Positions 32,001 to 41,080 of a stretch of DNA of 64,000 nt are shown here, one piece after another. The position numbers and the translations under genes were made by a program. The notes under the pieces were generated by a model, which was given only the letters and a program-made list of their open reading frames with translations, did not search any database and was not told the origin of the DNA. Position 1 is the stretch's first letter. Each line of letters starts with the position of its first letter. Location of the stretch: NCBI GenBank assembly GCA_949152475.1, contig OX424570.1, positions 5,816,181 to 5,880,180 of the forward strand. Reading direction: 5' to 3'. Source of the stretch: Terebella lapidaria (taxonomy: Eukaryota; Annelida; Polychaeta; Terebellida; Terebellidae).

Positions 32001-32531
32001 GGCTTCCTCAGCCGCGTCAACCTGCTCCGCCCAAGTCCCAGGGGCCTTCTGGTCGTGCGGACCAGACTCCGCAGGTGCGGACACCGAGGAGTTCTCGGCG
32101 GAACCGGTGTCCGGACGGCTACGGCCATCCGGACGGGTTTCCGCACGAGTACTCTCATCCGGGCCCAGAGACGCAAGCATCTCCGAGGACGGGTGCAACT
32201 CAATGTCCACACTAGCAAGTCCCGCACCACCGCAGTCCATCACCTCTTCCATACGGGAAAAAGTGGACGGATCTAGGAGTAACTCGGCGCCTGCCGTGGC
32301 CGAGTCACTCTCTGCGGGGCGGTCCTCCGCGACCTCGCTCTCAGACTCGGTTCCTGAGTAAGAACCGGAGCTGGAGCTGGATTCCTCAGAACCCACATAG
32401 GCTCCCCGAGGGATGTCCTCGCGGTCATCCTCCTCGGGCCTAGACTGGGGTCTCGAGTACGAATTACCGCGCTCAAGAGACCCCTCTTCCCTCCCTTCAT
32501 CACCTCCCCAGCCGTCACTTGACTCTGACAT
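29085..32531 (-). CDS. Third ORF of element B: zinc-finger/coiled-coil protein of unknown function
   Basis: A single open frame of 1148 codons from ATG at 32531 (a TTG codon precedes it), in sense with gag and pol and downstream of pol. By residue (numbering from that TTG): 1-250 acidic and Ser/Glu-rich; 249-261 a basic Lys/Arg run like a nuclear localisation signal; 250-480 Pro/Gly/Ser/Lys-rich; 503-576 two C2H2-like fingers (C503, C506, H531, H535 or H540; C549, C552, H571, H576); 655-675 Ala-rich helix; 870-1075 helical with a coiled coil near 988-1015 (EHLEAENEQLRRRLDEAEAA); then a Pro-rich tail. No signal peptide or membrane segment is seen, so it is not an envelope protein, and no polymerase, protease or integrase motif is present. 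Its openness beside identical LTRs argues that it is used. Possible roles (RNA or DNA binding, targeting, particle accessory) are guesses. I do not recognise the family. Confidence 0.88.
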   Translation of the reverse strand: MSESSDGWGGDEGREEGSLERGNSYSRPQSRPEEDDREDIPRGAYVGSEESSSSSGSYSGTESESEVAEDRPAESDSATAGAELLLDPSTFSRMEEVMDCGGAGLASVDIELHPSSEMLASLGPDESTRAETRPDGRSRPDTGSAENSSVSAPAESGPHDQKAPGTWAEQVDAAEEAASQAPPQEQESGSKETEKRDDGFTSPVSRRTRRRAREIAQKQWRAQQELEAAERGQSEAGSDPDPASSPPKKKKKKRPHRKKKSGGPSPQAGSKSGGPKPLAPKPGGQRGSSAKPGVAKTPNPSGSGAGGASAGSGPGAGGSCKRVPIQAPKGTSSSSSSGTKKPTGAAEVGSSPVDRGRPVPKEGDLRLELLRKRAEQDGVHLSDAALEAGARAFVAQQQRAAPPRGKSVPRQTRSENRSGAAKKKKRSSSEQPSIQRLRAEMGPELPGVRQGHMFLPRYGRDPQGRRTAAAGAAADTPFTRPRPLTDEERVGLPPETEEGVICQLCPESLDGYEDPHRALNRDRRYPTYDHLSRHIAGYHYPWMQMFVCKRCYSGTPQQRYFASLEALNDHRSGAHRGEGLHIVGNEVGPVFNYGYIPPRVASFMTTSGTANHRFFHWGPWRFAQRIMDDAWKQSGVVSAGSSYTARLTATMGQTPAEFQAAEAARTAAEAVREPPVIQAGEERHRVTMIVSEMPQIAAKTRVATPKPRPQPKTQGKSSSAGKTPAGTTPLQSPGALTQEDYPGLLEVTVPAGPSEGRVVADTSASSSTASAVPPRTPRVTPSVASSGGRAVPLTRSASASSLVVEGTSAGWQSTASLDLDPLDATADVRRRLGPTTASVYETFRESVGQAVGHRRDGMDRIPGDPALVNLPVPRAIRDLGSAGVAALVRAREEHPWDHPQRGRLTRAAEYLVAEMDSSLDRFSRCRAEASRVACDLAYDQGLMEGTRRSLESHRTLSAVIERRAFDQGRTAALAEQSGASAPAPEVAARMEHLEAENEQLRRRLDEAEAARTRLIQGVDDPESSALNQAALRRADAALELAIYPYLVQVWGERTAGPQRTRDTVEMFRTIADLGATSLPASVVMAPSGPGLQGSPQKPVQAPPGLPHPPVQPAFTMPAPLLPRRRDPSPPPDPKTGGTDEEPMTTEEG

Positions 32532-32534
32532 CAA

Positions 32535-34444
32535 GCGCTCTAATCGCTCTAAACACTGGGAGTCAGATCCGCAGATCCGTCTCCACCAGTGCCGAGTGCT
32601 TGAATGACGAGAAGGTGTCGAGTTACATCGATTATAGGCATCAAGTGTTGGCAGTTATACTGCACACGCATCGTATGACGCGTTCCCGTGGAAACGTCTA
32701 TTCACTGCATCTACCCGATCGACAGACAAAAGGACGTTTTACATTCCCGCATTCCCATACACGCATCTCCCCCCGGTGACTCCTTTCATGCCATGTATAC
32801 GGGTGGCTTGTGTACACAAGCCATCCCGGGGGAACCCGCTAAAATACTACAGTAATTAACAGCAGTCATTAGCAATAGCTTTCGCACTGGCGATCAATGA
32901 CGTGAAGTTAATCACCCTCGCAGGTTAAAGATTGTATACAATGTATCAAAAAGCCAAACTACTTGTGGGTGTTACGATTATGTCACCCTATCAGCAGCGA
33001 TAAATAAAAATTTAACACCGCTCAAGCAGCAATGAAAATAAATCCACCACCGCTTGCATGCTTTTCATAGATCACGGCATACAGCCTTCGATACAATGTA
33101 CACAATCTCCTACACCCCTCTCGCGAAAGCAGAAATCTCCCGATTTCTTACTCTCTATTGCACCAGGGAAAAGATATATCACTAAACTTTCTCATATATG
33201 GGATAAATGAGTAAGAATAGCATTTCCACGGGAAACACGCACACACTTGTGGCTTATAATCCTCCCATAAATAATAAATGAGATGGAAAATAAACAAAAT
33301 CACTCCCCATAGCCGCTGGCACGCTTACAGGGCGATCGGACATACCCATGACGTCCGGACAGACAATCGGGCGCCCTATGGGCGTTTGCAAAGCGCCCAC
33401 TAGCATCCCCGACGTACTGCCCGGCCGCGGAGCGGTGCCCGGTCCAGCCCAGAGCCTCCTCAAACGACTACCGGAGCGCGGAGCCAATAGATTTAGACGC
33501 GGAGCCGGCATGGTCCATAACCGCATTGGTTAGGGGGCGAACCCTTCATACCGGCGCCCAATCTAGAGGCGCCCAAAGATGGTGAAAGCAATAGCCGGCG
33601 GACGTCCGGGGCTGCCCGCGGACGGAGTCCAGGCCGGACGTCTACCATTGTACGGCGTATTGCCCTTATCCAATGAAGATGAAATTGGAATTAGAAGCCA
33701 CCACAAGTGTTGCGCATGTAATATACGACCCCCTTCTTAGAAGGAGGCCGGGGTTCCGGTCATTCCGGCCGGACCGCGTATTGTAAGGTACGATCCGGAC
33801 GAGAACGAGCGTCACCCGCTGCCGCGGCTGGTCCGCACACGCGGACTTAACAACCGCTCCATTATCATAATGGATAGTCGGTTTCCTGCCGTAAGAAACC
33901 TTAAACTACTATAACCGCAATTACAGTAGTGGCTCACGGGGGATAACTACACCGAAGTGCGTCATCTTAAAGCGCCGCGGACGCCGGACGAGTCACGCGG
34001 ACGAACCGCGGACATCAGTCCTCATCTGCGGACACTATCCCCGCGTCCAGAGCCAGTTCCCCAAATCCGTGGGAAGACGCTTCTCCCGTAGCGGACGTAA
34101 ATCCCAACCTCAGTCTGGCCATATAAGAGGTTGTCCCGGGACCAGGGGCGTCCGGCCGAATCAGTAAATTCGTCCGGCCAGCGTAACCGTTGTGCGGATT
34201 ACGCCGGACAGCCGTCCACAAGGTGCGGACAGGCCATCCGCACGTCCCTGGCGCTAGAAACTACAGGAGGGCGGATGCGGAGCGGCGGCGTTACGACATG
34301 AAAGTCTCCGCGGACCTCAACTCCGAAGATGGCCACAAAGTAGCCACCCGCGGAGGTAAGTCGTGCGGACTCTCACGGAACGACCTAAAACCCGTCCGTA
34401 GTATGATAGACGGGTACCGCAGACGCATCCGCATGGGCGGAAGG
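32535..34444 (-). other. Non-coding spacer between pol and third ORF of element B
   Basis: About 1.9 kb with no long frame. It holds an internal polypurine-tract copy (33728-33739), a perfect 20-bp palindrome TGGCTTGTGTACACAAGCCA (32804-32823), and, from about 33590 to 34440, a dense scatter of GCGGAC/GTCCGC words. It could contain a splice acceptor or a separate promoter for the third ORF; none could be assigned with confidence. Confidence 0.6.
33728..33739 (-). promoter_or_regulatory. Internal copy of the polypurine tract
   Basis: The minus strand reads TAAGAAGGGGGT, the same 12 bases as the 3' tract; with three more upstream bases 14 of 15 match (TTCTAAGAAGGGGGT against TTGTAAGAAGGGGGT). 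It lies between pol and the third ORF. It may act as a second plus-strand primer, or mark the former 3' end of the element. Confidence 0.5.
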
Positions 34445-37400
34445 TTATTCCCACCCATACCGGGCTGGCGCACGTGGTTTCCGGCGTGGCCGCCCATCAT
34501 CCGCAGGTACTGGAGGGAGTGGAGGTACCTGCGGATCGCCGTCATCTGGCTGATAGCCACCCAGTCCATCATCTGACGGGTCAGAGAGGTCCGGGAGGCC
34601 CACCATACGGCGCACACGCTCGTCCGGAGTCCGCGGATGCTGACCGGACGGATCCCATACGGGAGCATCATCCGGTTCCGCATCTTGAATTAGCGGATCC
34701 ATGACCAGCGGGCCCTCGTACTTCTTCAGATTATCGATATGGACAACCAGAACCCTGTCCGGATCGGAATCCCTCCGGATCCGGTAGTCCACATCTGTCA
34801 CCTGTTTCAGTACGGTAAACGGGCCTATCCACGGCTTAGCAAATTTATTGCCTTGCTTAAGCGGCGGATAATAGTAGCGCACCTTGTCGCCTTCCGCAAA
34901 AGCTGGCCTACCCTTAGCATGGGCGTCATAGCCTCGCTTCTGCCGGAGGGCAGACTTGTCCAGGCGCGCGCGCGCGAAATCATGGGCGTTCGCCAGGGCG
35001 CGGCGAATCCACTCCACGTATTCCGGACCGCACTGGGGTACCGCGCCGGTCTCTGCCGCAGTTGGATACATAATATCCACGGGCAAATTTAACTCCCGGC
35101 CGTACAACATCGCGTGCGGAGTAACTCCGGTCGAAGAGTGGACCGACGACATGTACGCCATTAAGACATACGGGAGGTGGTCATCCCAATCATTCGCACG
35201 ATCATTCACAAAGGCCGCCAGCATGTTGAGGACCGATCGATTAAAGCGTTCGACCTGGCCATCAGACTGGGGCCTGTAGGGGGTGGTCCGCACCTTGGTA
35301 CTCCCTAGCATCTGTGCTAGGTTCCGGAACAGGTTGCTCTCAAATTGCGTGCCCTGATCCGAATGTACCTGTTTAGGTACCCCATGGTACACCACCCATC
35401 TATTCACCAATAACCGAGCTACCTCGTCCGCAGTCTGGCGGCGCAGTGGGTAGGCGTCGGTATACTTGGTAAAATAGTCGGATATCACCAGGATGTACCG
35501 GAAACCGCGCGGGGTGACCCGGTGGGTATCCAGTATATCCAAAGCTATCCGATCAAACGGCGCGCCCGCCTTAACCGTGGTTAAGGGGTGGCGGCCAGGA
35601 GTCGGGACTCCTTTGCGAGCTTGACACCGAGGGCAGGCTGCGCACCACCGTTGCACGTCCAAGCCGCTACCAGGCCAATGAAAGCGCTGTTGTAGCCTAT
35701 GGACGGTCCTCCGGATTCCCAAGTGACCGGTCACCCGGAGGTCATGCAACTGGTGGAGTACTTCTTTCCGCAGCTCCGCCGGAAGCACCAACTGCCATAT
35801 TGGAAGCAGTGGGGTCGGTGGCTCATAGCGCCGGTACAGGAGGCCATCCCTCAAGGAGAGTCGTTCCCACTGAGATACTAGAGACAAGGTCTCCTCCCTG
35901 TAGGTCTTTCGCTCATCCTTCGAGGGCTTCTGGCCGGCCTCAAGGGTTGTGATTACCGGTGCCAGAGCTCTGTCAGCTCTCTGCGCCGCAGCTATCTGCG
36001 CCGGAGAGTAGCCACCCAAGTAATTAGGCTCCTCATCCGTCGCGTCCGGCTGCGCCGCAGCGGCCATCACCACAGGGGGCAAGGACCGCTCATACTCAGA
36101 CTCTCCAGAGGACGAGGGTACCCACGAGGAGTACACCGCCGGACTCGAGGAAGACTCGCTGGAGCTGAGCCGCACCTCCGCTTCATATGCGGGACGCCCT
36201 CGCCGATATCGGCGGGTCCGCGCGCGGAGATGAGCCCTAGACGCTCCGGCCGCCGTGTTGTTAGAGGGGGCGGCGGCCTGCGGTCTCCCCGGAACGTCCA
36301 ATTCCGAGTCTGAGGACGAATCCGCGGCTTGCTGGAATGGTGCCATCCCTGCACAACCCGGATTCTTGCACTTATGACAACGGGACAGGCCGTCCGCGTT
36401 GCCGTGCAACTTACCAGCGCGATGCTCTATCTGCATGTCATACTCTTGGAGTTTGACGAGCCACCGCGCCACCAAGCCATCGGCCTCACTATAGTTGAGG
36501 AGCCATCTCAGCGAACTATGATCAGTCCGCAAGCGGAAATGGCGTCCCAACAAATAGTGCCGGAAGCGCTTGGTCATCGTAACCACCGCGAGCAACTCGC
36601 GATGAGTGGTACAGTAGTTCATTTGAGAGCGGCTCAAGGCCACACTCGCATAAGCTACTACCCGCTCTTGCCCATCCACGATCTGCGAGAGGACACCGCC
36701 GAGTGCGAAGTTACTCGCGTCAGTGTCCAGGATGAACTCGCAGTCTGGACGAGGGTGCCGCAGCACCGAGGCCACTACCAAGGCCTGCCGGAGTCCCGAG
36801 AAGGCGTTAGCCTGCTCGGCGGACCAAACAAAATCGGCGCCCTTTTCCGTGAGGATAGTAAGGGGACGCGCGATCTCCGCAAAGCCGCGAATAAACCTGC
36901 GGTGGTAGCTCGCGAAGCCCAAGAAGGACCTCACGTCTGCCACGTTACATGGCGGAGGCCATTTCTGCACGGCCGCCACCTTTGCGGGGTCTGGTCTCAC
37001 TCCGGTGCCCGTTACCATGAAGCCCAAGTACAGGATTTCCTGCGCGAATAGTTCGCACTTACTTGGCTTCAATTTAAGCCCTGCTCCGCGGATGCGATGG
37101 AGCACCATCTGAAGGTTGGTGAGGGTTTCCTCGAACGACCGGCCATACACGACGACATCGTCGATGTAGACCATACATCGCTTCCAGAGGAACCCTTTGA
37201 GTACCATCTCCATGAGGCGCTCGAACGTCGCTGGTGCGTTACAGAGCCCGAACGGCATTACCTTGAATTGGTAGAGCCCGTTCTTGGTAACGAAGGCAGT
37301 CTTCGCCCGATCACTCTCCTCCATCTCCACCTGCCAATACCCGGAGGCCAGATCCAGAGCACAGAAATAGTGCGACCCGGCCAGGGCATCGAAGGTATCC

Positions 37401-39040
37401 TCAATGTGCGGGAGAGGATATGAGTCCTTCCGCGTGGCATCGTTGAGTTTCCGATAGTCCACGCAGAACCTCCACGAGCCGTCCTTCTTCTTCACCATAA
37501 CCACCGGACTGGCCCAAGGGCTGTCACTGGGTTCGATGATGTCCAAGTCGAGCATCTTTTGCACCTCCTGGTCTATGACCTCTTGGTGCACTATTGCTGC
37601 CCGACGAAGACGCTGCTTGAGAGGACGCTCGTCCACGAGGTCGATGCGGTGCTTGGCGACGTCAGTCTTGCCAACCGCACCATCAGGACCCATGAACACA
37701 TCCGCATACTGCCGTAGCAGTCTGCGGAGCGCTTGGCGCTGCTCTTCATCCAACCGGTCCTTCGGAACCCGAGATTCCAAATGGTCCGGCAGGGTGAACG
37801 GATCATCTCCGGCGGCCGCCGTCGCGCACGCAGCGCGGCAGACCGGATCGTCGGGGATGACACGACTCGAAGCCGCGGGAATAGCAGTAGCTGCTATGCA
37901 TCCGCGCTTCAGTACAATCGGAGCATCCGTAGGATTCACCACGAGGATGGGCATCGCGCGGGGGTTGGACATGACCAGGGCCCCACCCAGCACGAGCCCA
38001 GTTCCTGCGGCGAAACTGCTCACGGGTTGCACTATACACGGACGACCATCGAGGGGCATGCGGGGACGCCGCGGCCTCGTCTCGATGATCATCTCACTCA
38101 TCGGCGGCACTACCACAGTGCGCGATGTCCGCATCTGGAATGAATGCATCGGGCCCGAGCGGAAGAGGAAGTGTGTGTCCTCTCCCATCCGGAACTCGCC
38201 AGCGCTAAAGTTGGCAATCACCCGGTGGACCCGTAGGAAATTCATCCCAATTATCCCGGCCGCTCCGATATCCGCCACGATCGCCTCTGTCAGATACACC
38301 TTGTCCCCAAGGGTAATAGGCAGATCGATGATGCCATGGATACGGATGCGGTTGTCTCCCGCTCCGTAGAGCTTGTACGGTCCGGGATCTCGCAACTCGA
38401 GGTTGCGGAGTGCGGGCTCCTTCCTAAACGTTCCGGCGGCCACGAGGGTCACCTCCGAGCCTGAGTCTATGAGGAACCGGACCGGCTCCCGTCCGAAGGA
38501 CAGGGGCAGGTACCAGCAGGGGTCCCTCACCAGCGCGCAGGTCGGGCGATACCTTTCGCACGCGCTGGGCTCATCTACGGAGTCCTCGCCATCCGCCTCA
38601 GCCGCGGAGGAGCTAGACTGGTCTCCAAGGACTACTTCCGGAGAAGTCATATCCACTTGGGGTCCGTCCTGCTCATCAGCGGGTGGGGCGGCATCGTTTG
38701 CCACCGAACAACTATCCCCGGACGCAGTGTTGGTCGCCACCACGTCCGGATCTAGTTTCCCTGCCGCGGGTTCCGATTCTGCTGTCCCGGAGGACCAGAC
38801 CGGAAGGAATTCCTCCGTTGCGGGCCAGGGAGAGCTCCCTGGTATCCGCGCGACCGCAGGCGTTCCAACAACTCCGGACACTTCAGCCAAAAGTGTCCCT
38901 GCTTTCCGCAGAAGTAGCAGGGACGGTTCTGGGCTGGTCCGGAGGTGAACGCGCAACATTCTGCGGCTCCCGGAGCTTCGAGCCCGGCGCAGTGCGCAAT
39001 CATCTGCGCGGCGCCGAGGTCGTATTCCTCTATGTCGCAC
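34445..39040 (-). CDS. pol: Ty3/gypsy Pol polyprotein of element B (PR-RT-RH-IN)
   Basis: The 1531-residue frame contains an aspartic protease (IDSGSE, catalytic D192), reverse transcriptase (about 490-680, YIDD at 625-628), RNase H (DTDAS at 772-776, TDHSSL at 839-844), a Ser/Ala-rich linker (about 900-1000) and integrase with a zinc region (H1099, H1106, C1136, C1139) and D1168/D1228/E1264, 35 residues between the last two. A GPF-type region (PWIGPFTVLKQV, 1403-1414) follows; no chromodomain. The first 97 codons overlap gag in another frame and are Arg-rich and unlike any domain, so real Pol synthesis most likely enters at the frameshift site 38755-38761. All catalytic residues are intact. 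It would copy the element RNA and integrate the DNA. Confidence 0.95.
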   Translation of the reverse strand: MRHRGIRPRRRADDCALRRARSSGSRRMLRVHLRTSPEPSLLLLRKAGTLLAEVSGVVGTPAVARIPGSSPWPATEEFLPVWSSGTAESEPAAGKLDPDVVATNTASGDSCSVANDAAPPADEQDGPQVDMTSPEVVLGDQSSSSAAEADGEDSVDEPSACERYRPTCALVRDPCWYLPLSFGREPVRFLIDSGSEVTLVAAGTFRKEPALRNLELRDPGPYKLYGAGDNRIRIHGIIDLPITLGDKVYLTEAIVADIGAAGIIGMNFLRVHRVIANFSAGEFRMGEDTHFLFRSGPMHSFQMRTSRTVVVPPMSEMIIETRPRRPRMPLDGRPCIVQPVSSFAAGTGLVLGGALVMSNPRAMPILVVNPTDAPIVLKRGCIAATAIPAASSRVIPDDPVCRAACATAAAGDDPFTLPDHLESRVPKDRLDEEQRQALRRLLRQYADVFMGPDGAVGKTDVAKHRIDLVDERPLKQRLRRAAIVHQEVIDQEVQKMLDLDIIEPSDSPWASPVVMVKKKDGSWRFCVDYRKLNDATRKDSYPLPHIEDTFDALAGSHYFCALDLASGYWQVEMEESDRAKTAFVTKNGLYQFKVMPFGLCNAPATFERLMEMVLKGFLWKRCMVYIDDVVVYGRSFEETLTNLQMVLHRIRGAGLKLKPSKCELFAQEILYLGFMVTGTGVRPDPAKVAAVQKWPPPCNVADVRSFLGFASYHRRFIRGFAEIARPLTILTEKGADFVWSAEQANAFSGLRQALVVASVLRHPRPDCEFILDTDASNFALGGVLSQIVDGQERVVAYASVALSRSQMNYCTTHRELLAVVTMTKRFRHYLLGRHFRLRTDHSSLRWLLNYSEADGLVARWLVKLQEYDMQIEHRAGKLHGNADGLSRCHKCKNPGCAGMAPFQQAADSSSDSELDVPGRPQAAAPSNNTAAGASRAHLRARTRRYRRGRPAYEAEVRLSSSESSSSPAVYSSWVPSSSGESEYERSLPPVVMAAAAQPDATDEEPNYLGGYSPAQIAAAQRADRALAPVITTLEAGQKPSKDERKTYREETLSLVSQWERLSLRDGLLYRRYEPPTPLLPIWQLVLPAELRKEVLHQLHDLRVTGHLGIRRTVHRLQQRFHWPGSGLDVQRWCAACPRCQARKGVPTPGRHPLTTVKAGAPFDRIALDILDTHRVTPRGFRYILVISDYFTKYTDAYPLRRQTADEVARLLVNRWVVYHGVPKQVHSDQGTQFESNLFRNLAQMLGSTKVRTTPYRPQSDGQVERFNRSVLNMLAAFVNDRANDWDDHLPYVLMAYMSSVHSSTGVTPHAMLYGRELNLPVDIMYPTAAETGAVPQCGPEYVEWIRRALANAHDFARARLDKSALRQKRGYDAHAKGRPAFAEGDKVRYYYPPLKQGNKFAKPWIGPFTVLKQVTDVDYRIRRDSDPDRVLVVHIDNLKKYEGPLVMDPLIQDAEPDDAPVWDPSGQHPRTPDERVRRMVGLPDLSDPSDDGLGGYQPDDGDPQVPPLPPVPADDGRPRRKPRAPARYGWE
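38712..38761 (-). promoter_or_regulatory. -1 ribosomal frameshift signal, gag-pol B
   Basis: The minus strand reads CAG GGA AAC UAG at the gag end, so the heptamer G GGA AAC (38755-38761), a canonical X XXY YYZ slippery site, sits right before the gag stop (38752-38754). Just downstream ATCCGGACG pairs with CGTCC-GG-GGAT (two-base bulge), with a smaller TGGT/ACCA stem inside the loop, giving a strong hairpin across 38712-38751. Pol is in the -1 frame, as this predicts. Confidence 0.8.
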
Positions 39041-40968
39041 TCGTCCGAAGGCGAGCGCGGCGCGGCGACCGGTGCCGCATGTGCGGGCGCCCCTGTAGAG
39101 GGTGCCGGCGCACTAACCCACTGCTGGGTAGGTTCCCTGGCGGGTTCCCGGACGACCGGGTCCTGCCACGGGGTTACCTGCGATGCCTTGACCGGAGGAG
39201 GAGTCGCCACCTGCGCGGGTACAGCCGGGGCCGGAGCCGAGGCTGGAGGCAACTGTCTAGGACGGACAGCCATCTCAAGCGCAAGCGCGGAGTCTATCGC
39301 CTCCTCCATCGATCGCTTTTCATGGGTGGCCAGCCCGTACGCTAGGTGGTAAGGCTGGCCATCGATGAACTGATCGATCAGCATCGTCTCAAACCGTCTG
39401 GAGTCCATGTCCGGAAAGGCTCTCCGGCCGAGTATGCGTAAGCTGTACGCATAGTCTGTCACGGACTCAGTCGGCTGGCGGATACGCGCCTTGAACTCTC
39501 GTTCAGACTGCCGCCGATTGGTCGTCGGCAGGAACAGCAGGCGAAGTTGACGAGCAACCTCGCCGAACGTCACTGTTCCTACCGGCAGACACGGCATCAC
39601 GCGGAGAGCTTTCCCTTCCAGGCTCCCCGCGAGGACGTGTCCAGCCTCAGGCTGGGACCATCCTTCGTACACGGCGGTACGCCATACCTGGAGCAAGTAG
39701 TCCTCCAAGTCGGCGTTATCCCCGTTGAACCGTTTCCGCCACGAAGAGTGGTCGGGCCCGTCATCGCGTTTGCTACGCGCCCGACGTGCGGTCCCGGCTC
39801 CGGGGTCGTCCGTGTACTGCGGCAAGTTCCGCGCGCTTCCCGCGCCTGCGGCGGAGTCTGCCGGAGCAAACATCGACGCCGCTGACATAGGAGCAGGGAA
39901 GCTCACGTTTGCCGCCGGGATCATTCCCGCCGAAAACCCACTCTGGCTAGGTGCGGGCGGGGCTCCCATCGAACCTACTGGGTAGGCTCCAGAAGGGGCG
40001 GCAAAGCTTGGGGCCGAAGCCGCCTGTTGCCACTGCCCGTCCGACACACTGTACGTGCCAGGGTAAGTCGACCACGCGGCTTGCGCTCCAACCGTCGGAA
40101 CGGTCGACGCGGTCGCCAACGTGGTGCCTCCGAGCCGCGGGGCAGGCGCGGGTCCCATTGCGGGGGCCACTGGCGCCTGCGGACTCGGCAGGACTTGGGG
40201 AGGGGCTACTGGCCCAGACATCCCCGGACTTAGGGTGACCGACGGGTCAACGCTCGAATGCAGCTGATTCCGCTTGAACAGTACAAGCGCCTCGGATATC
40301 AGCCACCTCTCCCTCTCCGTCAAAGGCCCCGAGTTGCCTTGTGACAGCGGAGAAGGGGAGCGGTTCCGCCGGTCTGATCGTCCCTGATGGGGCGACCGGG
40401 CGCGATCATAGCGCCCGAGGGGGGCCAGCTCGCCAAGTGCGTCGGTGAGCTGATCCACCACACTGCCCGGTGCGGACCGACCAGAACCCATGCCGGAGGC
40501 TCGCGAGGGAGCCCACCCGGCCGGGTGCGGCATCTGGTATGACTGGTCCGCTCGTCCAGAAGGACCCGCATGCATTGGCGCTCGATTCCGGACGCTAGAA
40601 GGCGTCTTAGGGAAGGGTGCCATTTGCCACGGATCTGTTCTGGGCACGGGCGGGCGCGGCGTAGAGCCGTTGCCAGCTCCACCCACCGCGCCTAACACGT
40701 CAAGGTCCGGCCTTGACGGCAACTCCTGCTGCGGCCCCGCGGGGCCCGACTCTACGTCCGAAGACGGAGCCAGGGACGCCGGAGTCGTCTCCGCGGACGG
40801 GGTCTTGTCCACGGAGGTTTCCGCGCGTTCCTTCCGGCCGCCGGAGTCGTCCGGAGACGTCTCACGGTGGCTGTCGCGCGACCGGGTGTGGTCTGCGACA
40901 TTTCCACCCTCATCCCTCCCCTTGGGTTCATCGGCCTTATTTTTGGCCTTATCTTTCGCTTTGGTCAT
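38752..40968 (-). CDS. gag: Gag polyprotein of element B
   Basis: 738 residues from a true ATG 92 bases after the primer-binding site. The first 400 residues are hydrophilic, rich in Pro, Ser, Ala and Lys/Arg. About 410-570 is the retrotransposon Gag capsid-like region (WRKRFNGDNADLEDYL at its start, then LRLLFLPTTNRRQSEREF). A single CCHC knuckle CYFCGKQGHFWLKC is at 684-697. It is long for a gypsy Gag. It ends at UAG next to the slippery heptamer and overlaps the pol frame by 289 bases. The first 150 or so codons are duplicated at 48611-49036. Confidence 0.93.
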   Translation of the reverse strand: MTKAKDKAKNKADEPKGRDEGGNVADHTRSRDSHRETSPDDSGGRKERAETSVDKTPSAETTPASLAPSSDVESGPAGPQQELPSRPDLDVLGAVGGAGNGSTPRPPVPRTDPWQMAPFPKTPSSVRNRAPMHAGPSGRADQSYQMPHPAGWAPSRASGMGSGRSAPGSVVDQLTDALGELAPLGRYDRARSPHQGRSDRRNRSPSPLSQGNSGPLTERERWLISEALVLFKRNQLHSSVDPSVTLSPGMSGPVAPPQVLPSPQAPVAPAMGPAPAPRLGGTTLATASTVPTVGAQAAWSTYPGTYSVSDGQWQQAASAPSFAAPSGAYPVGSMGAPPAPSQSGFSAGMIPAANVSFPAPMSAASMFAPADSAAGAGSARNLPQYTDDPGAGTARRARSKRDDGPDHSSWRKRFNGDNADLEDYLLQVWRTAVYEGWSQPEAGHVLAGSLEGKALRVMPCLPVGTVTFGEVARQLRLLFLPTTNRRQSEREFKARIRQPTESVTDYAYSLRILGRRAFPDMDSRRFETMLIDQFIDGQPYHLAYGLATHEKRSMEEAIDSALALEMAVRPRQLPPASAPAPAVPAQVATPPPVKASQVTPWQDPVVREPAREPTQQWVSAPAPSTGAPAHAAPVAAPRSPSDECDIEEYDLGAAQMIAHCAGLEAPGAAECCAFTSGPAQNRPCYFCGKQGHFWLKCPELLERLRSRGYQGALPGPQRRNSFRSGPPGQQNRNPRQGN

Positions 40969-41060
40969 TCTTTGAGACGTCCTTGAGGAGCGGGCGATCC
41001 CCAGGGACTAAGGAGGCTACAACACTGTGACGGTAGGCTGCGATGGAACACTGTCGGACT

Positions 41061-41080
41061 GATCCTGGTCACGGCACCAA
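41061..41080 (-). promoter_or_regulatory. Primer-binding site, element B
   Basis: Directly next to the 5' LTR end (ACTTTACA) the minus strand reads TTGGTGCCGTGACCAGGATC, with TGG opposite a tRNA CCA end. The tRNA was not identified. It differs from that of element A. Confidence 0.8.

Noticed and set aside
29085-32531. Envelope protein for the third ORF of element B
   Set aside because: No signal peptide, membrane-spanning segment, cleavage site or Cys-rich ectodomain is seen; composition is highly charged and low in complexity.
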